From assembly GCA_021798095.1 (NCBI GenBank), contig JAJZYL010000035.1, positions 1-10,154 of the forward strand: DNA of 10,154 nucleotides, written 5' to 3'. Source of the DNA: an archaeon (lineage in GTDB: Archaea; Thermoproteota; Nitrososphaeria; Conexivisphaerales; UBA164). Within the stretch, counting starts at the first letter, position 1. The number at the start of each line of letters is the position of its first letter. The notes under the pieces are model-generated. The model was not told where the DNA came from. It was given only the letters and a program-made list of their open reading frames with translations, and ran no database searches. Position numbers and translations under genes: made by a program. Positions 1 through 6,716 of the stretch are shown in pieces.

Positions 1-744
1 CTTTTTCAGTTTAAAGAGGACCAGAGGCACGCCTACGCTCATTTCCCAGGCGGTGATGCCGTTGTGTATGACCTCCATTATATCCTCCTGGGCGCAGTGC
101 AACTTGGCATTCTCACTAAGCAGGTACCTGAACCTAAAGGCAAGGCTCTTGACACGTTGTGAGTAATAGCTGACTACAAAGGGGGCCGTCTCAAGCGCAT
201 TAGAATTTACATCAGCCATTTCGACCAGCTTCTCTAGATCATCGCCCAACGACCTGAACGAATCGGATAACTGGCTCGCTATATCCAGCCCAAAAGCACC
301 GTCAACCACCGACGAAAGGCACGAAATAAGGTATGGGAATCCCATCCTAGTCGAAGGCGCCTTCTGAGTTTCGATCACTTCTACCCCGAGGCTGTTGGCC
401 TTCCGGGTAAGAAGCCCTCCACCGCTTATAGCAATGCAGCTGTAGCCGGCCTCCTTGGCCTTTCCCAGCATATATGCAGTTTCTGGCGTATTTCCGGAGT
501 GGCTCACGGCTACAAAAAGCGTATCTTCGGATTTCCGGGGAAGGTACAGGCCATCGATTGAAGAAAATGAGGCCTGTTCCCCAAGCAGGTCCTTCATAAA
601 GAGGATGGGCACGAGTGACGCCCCTGCTCCAAACGCCACAACACTGCTATGCGCCCTGACCTTGGGCGCTTTTTTGATGAATATACTTGGCCAGTTCAGA
701 TAGTAATTTATCATCCCCCCTCTATCAAAAGATTCGTATGACAT
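1..744 (-). CDS. Bifunctional phosphoglucose/phosphomannose isomerase, SIS domain (3' end outside window)
   Basis: Enzymes of this archaeal family interconvert fructose 6-phosphate with glucose 6-phosphate and mannose 6-phosphate in the cytoplasm. The window holds the first 248 residues; characterised relatives are about 300 aa, so about 50 are missing at the left edge. The first SIS domain shows an AFGAGAS loop (37-43) and the sugar-phosphate motif SHSGNTPET (81-89), followed by the family's Pro-Ser-Thr-Arg segment (130-133). The second half has SENAK with Glu211, then His227 in IHN. Their 16-residue spacing matches the catalytic Glu203/His219 pair of the Pyrobaculum enzyme, so it should be active. 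The ATG at 744 was chosen because an in-frame stop lies upstream and a TATA box sits 26 nt before it. It follows the GlmU-like gene by 45 bp, so it may be read both from the operon and from its own promoter. A plain SIS sugar isomerase is the only alternative. Confidence 0.88.
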   Translation of the reverse strand, partial: MSYESFDRGGMINYYLNWPSIFIKKAPKVRAHSSVVAFGAGASLVPILFMKDLLGEQASFSSIDGLYLPRKSEDTLFVAVSHSGNTPETAYMLGKAKEAGYSCIAISGGGLLTRKANSLGVEVIETQKAPSTRMGFPYLISCLSSVVDGAFGLDIASQLSDSFRSLGDDLEKLVEMADVNSNALETAPFVVSYYSQRVKSLAFRFRYLLSENAKLHCAQEDIMEVIHNGITAWEMSVGVPLVLFKLKK

Positions 745-766
745 ACCATGTGATGCCAATTTCAGG

Positions 767-773
767 TATTTAA
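767..773 (-). promoter_or_regulatory. TATA box for the SIS isomerase gene
   Basis: On the minus strand TTAAATA is centred 26 nt upstream of the ATG at 744, within the 45-bp gap after the GlmU-like gene. Archaeal transcription starts about 25-27 nt downstream of the TATA centre, so the mRNA would begin at or next to the start codon. No Shine-Dalgarno sequence is seen directly before this ATG, apart from a GAGGGGGG run that lies inside the gene. It is probably an internal promoter supplementing read-through from upstream. Confidence 0.5.
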
Positions 774-789
774 CATTTGACGAGGTGGC

Positions 790-1854
790 TCATGATGAGG
801 CATTGGCTATCTTTGCGGCCTCCTTTAAGAGAAGCCTCTCGCCAGCGGTCAGTGAGAGGTTCCTCCTCCTTTTCATCCTGTCCACGATCTCTAGCAGCTT
901 ATCGATGTCCATAATGCTTCCATCCACAAACCTGAACGGAGCAACGTCGGATCTGACGGCTCCTTCTACATGTGATGCAGCGCCTATTGATACTCCGCCA
1001 AATAGTGAAGTGTTGATGGACACCCTTACGTGATCTGCAACAAATGCACCCAGCTTGATCATCCCGGTATCATACGATTTCCCTCTGGCTCGAATTGTTC
1101 CATATGTGTTTTTAAGATCGCTGACGGTCGAGCCAGCGCCAACATTTACGAAATTGCCCACATATGAATGGCCGATATAACCGAAGTGTGCCTTATTGGT
1201 ATAGTTGCCTATTATGGTGCTGTCAACTTCGCCGCCCACTCTGCAGTTTTCCCCTATTACGGTATTCGAATTGACCCTTGCAGATCTTATAACTGTGCCC
1301 TTTCCTATTATAACCGGACCCACGATCCTAGAGAAGGCTTCAATCCGTACATCATCACCTATCTTCACCCCTCCTCCTTCAGCGCTGATGCTTACTGGCT
1401 CCTCAACCCTTACACCCCGGCCGATTTCAACCCCATTGGCGGGGCCGTTTTTTGAAGTTTCCAAAGCCTGTACAAGCTCCCATGGGCCATCGATCAGTGA
1501 CTCATGTGTCTCCAGGCGTTCGAAGTCCTTGATCAGCGACAGGTTCCCCCTGGCCGAAACAAGCCTGCCGCCCTGATATAGGGCCTGACCGGGCCTAAGG
1601 TCTTTGGCCAGTCGTAAGGACGAAGGTCTGATGGAACCGTTTATTGCTAGTTCTGCATCGCCGAAGTCATCTAAAAATCCCGCTATTGTTCCCCTGAATC
1701 TGATCGGAAGCTTATATCCCAGAGGGGTACCTAATTCCGCTTTGATCTTCTCTCCTATCCTTTCAAAACCGTAGTATAACTCATGTGATGGCGTCAGGAG
1801 TGTCAGGGGCGCCAGAGGATTTGGATACTCTTCTTCAAATATTACATAATTCAC
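790..1854 (-). CDS. GlmU-like sugar nucleotidyl/acetyltransferase with left-handed beta-helix
   Basis: This 354-aa protein is probably an acyl- and/or nucleotidyltransferase acting on an amino-sugar phosphate. Its N-terminus (LAPLTLLTP at 14-22, then a YGF..IGEKI segment) resembles the short N-terminal domain (NTP_transf_4) of the alternative GlmU family known from Bacteroidetes. A PWELVQAL segment (124-131) leads into hexapeptide repeats from about 142 to 300. The segment HFGYIGHSYVGN (223-234), followed by NVGAGSTVSDLKNTYG (237-252), is the family's signature. The tail after 310 is predicted to be helical. The classical LxGGxGTR pyrophosphorylase loop is absent, but the gene upstream supplies one. 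The GTG start at 1854 overlaps the previous stop as GTGA, implying translational coupling. The acetyltransferase role and glucosamine 1-phosphate substrate are inferred from the family. Another sugar acyltransferase is possible. Confidence 0.75.
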   Translation of the reverse strand: MNYVIFEEEYPNPLAPLTLLTPSHELYYGFERIGEKIKAELGTPLGYKLPIRFRGTIAGFLDDFGDAELAINGSIRPSSLRLAKDLRPGQALYQGGRLVSARGNLSLIKDFERLETHESLIDGPWELVQALETSKNGPANGVEIGRGVRVEEPVSISAEGGGVKIGDDVRIEAFSRIVGPVIIGKGTVIRSARVNSNTVIGENCRVGGEVDSTIIGNYTNKAHFGYIGHSYVGNFVNVGAGSTVSDLKNTYGTIRARGKSYDTGMIKLGAFVADHVRVSINTSLFGGVSIGAASHVEGAVRSDVAPFRFVDGSIMDIDKLLEIVDRMKRRRNLSLTAGERLLLKEAAKIANASS

Positions 1855-2549
1855 GGTATATGGCCCATCTCCTCTACGGCGGCCCTCGTCGCCTTCAGAT
1901 ATGACCTGCGATTGCCCACGTCAGTAAAGGACTTGACTCGGTCGAATACCGCTATTCTCTCCTTCATCCTAACTGCTCGGTTGACTGCCTGATCCATGCC
2001 AAACCTTCCCTCCTCTGGCACATATCTTAAAAAGCTAGGGTCAAATATGAATGCACCGGTTGCTATCAGCGAACTTTCGTTCGGCTTTTCAATCCATTTC
2101 TTTAGAAGCCCATTTTGCGCCTCCAAGATCCCGTACTGCGAGCTTTCAGTATAACGGTAGGCCAGAATTGTGCAGAGCGCCCTCTTATCCCTGTGGACCT
2201 TGATTGCTTCTGATAGCTCGCAGTCGATGATCGAATCTGCGTATACAGCGACAAAGGTCGAGCTTTGATCGGCTGCCGCCCTCTTTAGCTGGCTAGCTGT
2301 TCCAGCCGGTTCTGGTTGAATATCGTAGCTGAGCCTTGCACCCATGAATTCATCCCCAATTAACAGGCGGTAAAGGTTAGCCTTTGACGATATGGAGATG
2401 GTAACATCAGTGATTCCACCCTTTACGAGCCACTTTAGTACCCTTTCAATAACAGTGTCGTTGCCTATTGAAAGCAATGGCTTTGGCAGGATCAGGGAAT
2501 AGGGATATAATCTAGTGCCCAAACCTCCAGCTAGGATATAGGCCTTCAT
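1851..2549 (-). CDS. Sugar-phosphate nucleotidyltransferase (NTP_transferase family)
   Basis: The enzyme joins a sugar 1-phosphate to an NTP, giving an NDP-sugar and pyrophosphate in the cytoplasm. Its 232 residues form essentially one Rossmann-like catalytic domain. Visible motifs are the nucleotide loop LAGGLGTRL (6-14), KPLL (23-26), PAGTA (81-85), a metal-binding Asp105 in YADSII, IEKP (153-156) with the GAFIF strand (165-169), and Asp210 in FTDVG. The length fits stand-alone mannose-1-phosphate guanylyltransferase or glucose/GlcNAc-1-phosphate uridylyl/thymidylyltransferase types; sugar and base cannot be told from sequence alone. It begins a three-gene cluster with the GlmU-like protein and the PGI/PMI isomerase. 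The isomerase makes the hexose phosphates this step ultimately needs, and the beta-helix partner suggests an amino-sugar product. The ATG at 2549 follows a weak TATA element with no clear ribosome site. Confidence 0.88.
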   Translation of the reverse strand: MKAYILAGGLGTRLYPYSLILPKPLLSIGNDTVIERVLKWLVKGGITDVTISISSKANLYRLLIGDEFMGARLSYDIQPEPAGTASQLKRAAADQSSTFVAVYADSIIDCELSEAIKVHRDKRALCTILAYRYTESSQYGILEAQNGLLKKWIEKPNESSLIATGAFIFDPSFLRYVPEEGRFGMDQAVNRAVRMKERIAVFDRVKSFTDVGNRRSYLKATRAAVEEMGHIP

Positions 2550-2572
2550 GCCTGCCTATTGCGAAAGGTTAC

Positions 2573-2579
2573 TAATTTA
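2573..2579 (-). promoter_or_regulatory. Weak TATA box for the sugar-nucleotide cluster
   Basis: TAAATTA on the minus strand is centred about 27 nt before the ATG at 2549 and is preceded by an A-rich BRE-like stretch. It is a poorer match than the other boxes here, but its position is the same. The rest of the 127-bp spacer down from topoisomerase IB shows no gene, only a 5-bp GGGCC/GGCCC inverted repeat at 2599-2603 and 2616-2620. Confidence 0.4.
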
Positions 2580-2676
2580 CTTTTGTATGACTGAAACAGG
2601 GCCATTCGATTTCTAGGCCCGCATTGATACTATAGAAGAGGCGTGAGAGCTGCTTAGGTTAAGGTTACTGCCCATC

Positions 2677-4239
2677 CTATGCCGAGAGAAGCCCTTCGAG
2701 TTCGTTCCAACTGATCTTGCTCCTATTAACCCACATGAACTTGTTCCTTAGTGAAGCTGAGTAGACCTTATCAAGGGTTAACTGGCTTTTGTCGCACCAT
2801 CCCTTGATCACTCTTGGGTCAACGTAATTCTTGAAAGAAGTTATTAAATTATAGTCCCTAGACATTCTGGCGAACTTGAGCCCCATCTTGTACTTGTTGA
2901 TAACCTGCAGGCGTCTCTGTTTTGCCTTCGGCGTTTTAGGCGGGTTCTTTCGCAGATTATCGATCCTTTCCTCCAATCTCCTCATCCTCTCGTCCCAATT
3001 CTTGGGAGGGGTTCTCTTATGATTTAGCGCTATAGCGGCATTGAGGTTAGCCACTTTTGTGTGATATATCTTCTCATATTCTGGCAGTTTATCCGGCCTT
3101 TTTACAGAGTTCAGATATCTGAAGACTTCAGTGGTTCCCCTGTAAGTCCTGAACACCTTTGCCGTTAAACCCTTGACTTTTTTGCCAAGGAAATTATTTA
3201 CGTTCCTTGATGTAATTCCGGCAAATAGCAGGGGGGTGTCACCGTCATCCATAAAGGACCGGAGATTGTTAGCCAGTGAAGCCGGCGGGTCCACTATCTC
3301 CTTTTCCCAATGTACGCTATCCTTGCCAAGGAAGTCGAACCGGATCCTGTGATCTATAAAGGAGACGTGTTCCTTTCTCAGCGTGGTAGCCCCAACGGTA
3401 TCTGCCTCCTCCTTTGAGTCCTTCTCATCACCAACCCTCATGGAGAGCGAATCTATAAGGTAACACGCGGTGGCCACCTTGCGCGTTGTAATGTCCTTGG
3501 CATCCAATCGCTCTATTATATATTTCCTTATTTCGCTCATCCTTTCTCCAAGCTTGAGAGCTCTGTCGTACTTCTCCTTGTTCCTCTGTTGTGAAAGCCT
3601 TGAACTTTCATGAAGCCAGACGTACTTCCTCTTGCCCGTAAGGCGATCGTCCCAGTAGGCTATCCACATGGCATCTGGTCTGCTGATTACGCATTTCCAG
3701 TTACCTTGTGGGATCGGGGCCCCTTTGTCTAGGTTCAGGACTATATCAGATTCTGATATGGGGGGCTTCCAGCGCCCGCGCAAAGGGTGATTCCCTCTTC
3801 CTATGAACAGGCCGGGTGGTTCGACAGCCCAGTTAGCTATAGGAACCGCCTTACCATCCATCAACGCAAATCCATACTTTTCTTTAAGCTTCTCCCTTGC
3901 TTCCTTTTTTAAGGCTCGTTCCTCCTTTGAGAGGTCCTTCTTTGTCATCCTATCCTGTTCGATGGTCTTTACAAAATCCGAAAAATCCATATCCTTTATC
4001 CTTGTTCGGCGATAATCTTCGGGTAGCTTTGGTAGGAAATCGCGTTCAAAGTTGGCGACGAACGTATCATCCACGGTACCCAGCTTTCTCGCATATGCGA
4101 AGGCCATCATTTCTGCTTCATCGGATAGCTCAATGGGCCTCCCCCCGATCCGGAGCTTGGTGCCCCTGTGGCTATACCTCTCTCCAGTGTAAACACCGTT
4201 GTGCCTTAGCGTGCTCCAGTAAGAAGCCATTCCCCTCAT
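2677..4239 (-). CDS. DNA topoisomerase IB (eukaryote/thaumarchaeal type)
   Basis: The enzyme relaxes positive and negative supercoils by nicking one strand and forming a 3'-phosphotyrosyl link, without ATP. The 520 residues align by motif with human Top1. The N-terminal core domain opens with YWSTLRHNGV (7-16). The catalytic set is complete: Arg268 (LIDSLSMRVG), Lys306 (FDFLGKDS), Arg364 (AKVFRTYRG), His407 (ALNHKRTPP) and the nucleophile Tyr472 in NYVDPR. A short charged linker (about 410-450) separates His407 from the tyrosine domain. The long disordered N-terminal region of eukaryotic enzymes is absent. The gene lies 7 nt after pelota, where GAGGTGG precedes the ATG at 4239. A second in-frame ATG at 4230 is also plausible, so the start is uncertain by three codons. 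The family is a taxonomic marker for Thaumarchaeota and the Caldiarchaeum lineage among archaea. Confidence 0.96.
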   Translation of the reverse strand: MRGMASYWSTLRHNGVYTGERYSHRGTKLRIGGRPIELSDEAEMMAFAYARKLGTVDDTFVANFERDFLPKLPEDYRRTRIKDMDFSDFVKTIEQDRMTKKDLSKEERALKKEAREKLKEKYGFALMDGKAVPIANWAVEPPGLFIGRGNHPLRGRWKPPISESDIVLNLDKGAPIPQGNWKCVISRPDAMWIAYWDDRLTGKRKYVWLHESSRLSQQRNKEKYDRALKLGERMSEIRKYIIERLDAKDITTRKVATACYLIDSLSMRVGDEKDSKEEADTVGATTLRKEHVSFIDHRIRFDFLGKDSVHWEKEIVDPPASLANNLRSFMDDGDTPLLFAGITSRNVNNFLGKKVKGLTAKVFRTYRGTTEVFRYLNSVKRPDKLPEYEKIYHTKVANLNAAIALNHKRTPPKNWDERMRRLEERIDNLRKNPPKTPKAKQRRLQVINKYKMGLKFARMSRDYNLITSFKNYVDPRVIKGWCDKSQLTLDKVYSASLRNKFMWVNRSKISWNELEGLLSA

Positions 4240-4246
4240 TCCACCT

Positions 4247-5299
4247 CTAGACCTTGAACCTCAGCAGCGCTGCGATCCCTCCCAAGCTCTTCAACCATAT
4301 CTTCGTATTGTGCTCGGCCATAAATATCTTGACCTTCCCCTTCTTCCTTTCAACATCCTCCATAAGCGAAATCGTCCTCCGTCTTATTTCCAGGTCTGAG
4401 GAGTGAAGGACGTCATTGGATACCATTAAGGTTTCAATTGCACCAATTTTGCTGGCTTCTTCTATGTCCTTGATCCCATACAATACGGCGCCATCCTTTG
4501 AAATTCTCCTGTTAAACTCCTCCATAAGCCTGTCCTCTTCAACTATATCGAATTCCCTTAGAAGCTCCTGCAGGGCCCCTTTTTTAACCACCTCATATAT
4601 GCCCTTTACCCCTCCATAAGAAGTATCCATCAGATCTATGTTAATAGCTGGGTTGATGTCCAGAACGGCCCGCCTTACCTGCTCCTTAAGGAACGCCGGG
4701 CCTGCGATTATGACCTTCCTTGCTTGAATTGAGCCAGATTTTTGAATGATTTCCTTCGCGAGCATCTGCAATTTGCTGGATTTATACTTGCCCTCTAGCT
4801 CGGGCGTCCCTTTTATGTGGTAATCTATTGATATTTTTTCGAGGATATCCAGGCCATAGTTCATGAGCTTAGCGGCGGCGAAATCTTCACTATCTACAGC
4901 GCAGATCATTATTGAAGTTGTGACCCTCCTTTCCGCGTCCTTTAACCTTCGTATATCCATATCGATCCAGCTTTCGTCCTTATAAATCGCTATCTCATCC
5001 CCACTGGAAATGGAAATGGTGTGATTTTTGCCTAGGACGTCAAATTCTTCGGGGCCTGCAGTGACAATGCCGTGTACCCTTAGCCTGTTGGCCATGGGTT
5101 GCAGCTCCGCCCATTCAATTTTTACCTCTAAGAACATGGACCTCCTTTTGCTGGAGCTCCCCTCCTTTATTTCTCTGGTAGTTCTACCTATTAACCTATC
5201 TCCCTTATATAGCACATTGTAAAGGTCCCAGAGATCATCTTCGCCGTCTACCCTGAGCTTCAAATAGTGAGACTTCGGGTCCAGTTCTAGCAGCTTCAA
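4247..5299 (-). CDS. pelA: Pelota/Dom34 mRNA surveillance and ribosome rescue factor
   Basis: Archaeal Pelota enters the A site of stalled ribosomes together with aEF1A and, with ABCE1, splits them. The 350 residues match the usual archaeal length. Domain 1 (about 1-127, Lsm-like) holds DDLWDLYNVL (21-30) and the decoding-site loop GRTTREIKEG (38-47). Domain 2 (about 128-258) resembles eRF1 domain 2 but, as expected for Pelota, has no GGQ. Domain 3 (about 260-350) ends in the family tail KVKIFMAEHN (322-331) and LKSLGGIAALLRF (336-348). The initiation codon is TTG at 5299; no in-frame ATG or GTG occurs between it and the TATA box, and the N-terminus fits the family, so I accept it. It heads a probable two-gene unit with topoisomerase IB. 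Confidence 0.95.
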   Translation of the reverse strand: MKLLELDPKSHYLKLRVDGEDDLWDLYNVLYKGDRLIGRTTREIKEGSSSKRRSMFLEVKIEWAELQPMANRLRVHGIVTAGPEEFDVLGKNHTISISSGDEIAIYKDESWIDMDIRRLKDAERRVTTSIMICAVDSEDFAAAKLMNYGLDILEKISIDYHIKGTPELEGKYKSSKLQMLAKEIIQKSGSIQARKVIIAGPAFLKEQVRRAVLDINPAINIDLMDTSYGGVKGIYEVVKKGALQELLREFDIVEEDRLMEEFNRRISKDGAVLYGIKDIEEASKIGAIETLMVSNDVLHSSDLEIRRRTISLMEDVERKKGKVKIFMAEHNTKIWLKSLGGIAALLRFKV

Positions 5300-5326
5300 T
5301 TTATACCCCGACTCTGTAATTGGGCC

Positions 5327-5333
5327 TTTAAAA
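5327..5333 (-). promoter_or_regulatory. TATA box for pelota-topoisomerase IB
   Basis: TTTTAAA on the minus strand is centred about 31 nt upstream of the TTG start at 5299, which predicts a 5' leader of only a few nucleotides. The sequence immediately before the TTG is GGGGTATAAA; it contains no good Shine-Dalgarno match at normal spacing. Topoisomerase IB has no room for its own promoter in the 7-nt gap, so it probably depends on this one. Confidence 0.5.
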
Positions 5334-5658
5334 GCATATGCAAATTAACCGAGCCCATATTACGCGGCTTTAGCGGTATGCGTTTTCAACTTCCTCGTTT
5401 GGTATTTACATTAGTTACACGTTCTGGCATGCCTTATACATAAAAGCGTAGTCTTTACCCCTTTAAATCAGAAGCAAACGCCGCATATGTTAACACTAAC
5501 CAACTATAGCTGATAGATCTGGCGAGCAAAGGTTGCAGAATGCATTTATATGTACGGGTCAGATTGATTTTACAGTAGGTTATTAGCGTTAGGCATATTG
5601 TGCTCAAGTTTTAACAGCGTATAATTGTATCCTGGTAGGCGGGCGCTCGGCCTTCCCC

Positions 5659-5680
5659 TTGATTTTATCCTTTGATTTTA
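5659..5680. repeat. Direct repeats of TTGATTTTA (third copy at 5564-5572)
   Basis: Two copies of the 9-mer TTGATTTTA occur 13 bp apart here, and a third lies about 95 bp to the left. In the copies at 5564 and 5672 the match continues as C(A/T)GTA. AT-rich words recur by chance in such a spacer, so function is uncertain; binding sites of a regulator or T-rich 3'-end signals for a plus-strand transcript are possible. Confidence 0.3.
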
Positions 5681-5744
5681 CTGTATATGGTTTGGTTATG
5701 CCTCCAGGTTAGTAAACGGAAGGCATACCAGTAGTAGTCAAATC

Positions 5745-6716
5745 CTACTTGCCCAACAGTTTCCAGGACATAACTATCCCCACGGCTGAGAGAACTACTG
5801 CGAAGCCCACGACCACCGAAAAGTCCATCCATAATGGGAACATGCCCGTGGCTCCAATAAGGAGCTGCCTGATTCCATCGATAGAATAGCTAACCGGGTT
5901 GAACTTTACGACCGTCTGCAGCCATGATGGCATTATCTTCACTGGGAATAGTGCATTACTGGCAAATAGCAGAGGCAGGTTTAGCAGGTTTATCACCATC
6001 ATCTGAGTCTGCCAGTTGGAGGACCTCAGGGAGAGCGCTACGAAAAGCGCAGATAGGCCCATCGATATCAAGAATATAATGATAAATGTACCCGCTAACC
6101 CCAGCGCGGTCAAGCTACCCACGTTCATGCCAAGCGCTATGCCGATCAGAAGAACCGCTGCAGCTTGGACGAGGGATCTTATCACGCTCTGCAGCACCTT
6201 ACCCATGATTATTGCACTTCTGCCCACGGGCGTACTAAGGGCCTTGTTCATGAAGCCGAACCTCTTATCCCATACTACTGACATCCCGCTGAACGTGGAA
6301 CTGAAAAGCACTACGAATATCAGCATCCCAGCCACTAGGTATGAGAAGTAGCTGGTCGTGCCGAAGAAGTAAATCATGATCTGATTGGCGCTGGCTCCGC
6401 TCGACCCTGCGCCCGCTGTAATAAACGAGCTGAAGTTCAGAGCTTTCCCAAATAGTGCAAGCCATATAACTGGCTGCACTAGCGACATAATCAGCTGATA
6501 GGGATTGGTATACCACTTCTTTAGGTCCCTGTTGGTCAGAGCCCAAAGGCCGTGTAATGGGCTCGTGTTTAGCTTTGGTGCTGGCATGGATGCCCTTCTA
6601 GTTCCTCCTGTTGCCTGGACTACGCCTTCTATCTGTGAATTCCTTAAACCGGGTTCATTTGCCGGAGGCTCTGGTCTCTCTACCAATTCGATCGCCCTCC
6701 TAAGACCTAGCCACAT
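5745..6716 (-). CDS. ABC-2 type exporter permease (DrrB-like)
   Basis: This is the membrane subunit of an ABC exporter; partner ATPases of this class power export of drugs, lipids or other hydrophobic compounds. The 323 residues start with about 55 hydrophilic, Pro/Ala/Gly-rich residues, then the usual cytosolic entry WALTNRDLKKWYTNPYQL (58-75). Six hydrophobic spans follow: the first begins in QLIMSLVQPVIWLALF, the others lie around IYFFGTTSYFSYLVAGMLIFVV, VQAAAVLLIGIALGM, GLAGTFIIIFLISMGLSALF, INLLNLPLLFASNALF and the C-terminal VVVGFAVVLSAVGIVMSW. The first ATG (6716) overlaps the ATPase stop by 17 bp; a second ATG at 6587 (residue 44) gives a length more like the family and has an AGGAGG run 16 nt upstream, so the true start is open. 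The substrate cannot be inferred. Confidence 0.88.
   Translation of the reverse strand: MWLGLRRAIELVERPEPPANEPGLRNSQIEGVVQATGGTRRASMPAPKLNTSPLHGLWALTNRDLKKWYTNPYQLIMSLVQPVIWLALFGKALNFSSFITAGAGSSGASANQIMIYFFGTTSYFSYLVAGMLIFVVLFSSTFSGMSVVWDKRFGFMNKALSTPVGRSAIIMGKVLQSVIRSLVQAAAVLLIGIALGMNVGSLTALGLAGTFIIIFLISMGLSALFVALSLRSSNWQTQMMVINLLNLPLLFASNALFPVKIMPSWLQTVVKFNPVSYSIDGIRQLLIGATGMFPLWMDFSVVVGFAVVLSAVGIVMSWKLLGK

Larger units (their letters stand above)
5300..5744. other. 445-bp gene-free spacer
   Basis: No convincing ORF, tRNA or C/D-box RNA is seen on either strand. The region is AT-rich apart from a GC-rich island at about 5637-5658. It has three copies of TTGATTTTA (plus-strand reading) at 5564-5572, 5659-5667 and 5672-5680, the first and last extended as TTGATTTTAC(A/T)GTA. 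A 7-bp inverted repeat TATGCCT/AGGCATA lies just past the permease stop, around 5697-5727. A TTTATAT element at about 5545-5551 could be a plus-strand TATA box. The right part probably carries the 3' end of the exporter mRNA, and the left end the pelota promoter. Confidence 0.5.

Noticed and set aside
455..703. Plus-strand 82-codon open frame opposite the SIS isomerase
   Set aside because: It is antisense to a gene with clear catalytic motifs, and its translation has no recognisable features.
1168..1576. Two plus-strand open frames of 95 and 123 codons opposite the GlmU-like gene
   Set aside because: They are shadows produced by the hexapeptide-repeat coding bias; no ribosome site or family resemblance.
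2599..2620. GGGCC/GGCCC inverted repeat as a terminator of topoisomerase IB
   Set aside because: The stem is only 5 bp with a 12-nt loop and no T-run follows on the minus strand; archaeal termination relies on T-runs.
5378..5443. Plus-strand 21-codon ORF in the pelota-permease spacer
   Set aside because: Too short, no ribosome site or good promoter, and composition is unremarkable.
5300..5744. tRNA or C/D-box sRNA in the large spacer
   Set aside because: No T-arm consensus GGTTCRA, no RTGATGA C box paired with CTGA, and no cloverleaf could be drawn by eye on either strand.
6265..6546. Minus-strand 93-codon frame inside the ABC permease
   Set aside because: It lies wholly within the permease gene in another frame and has no hydrophobic or domain signal.
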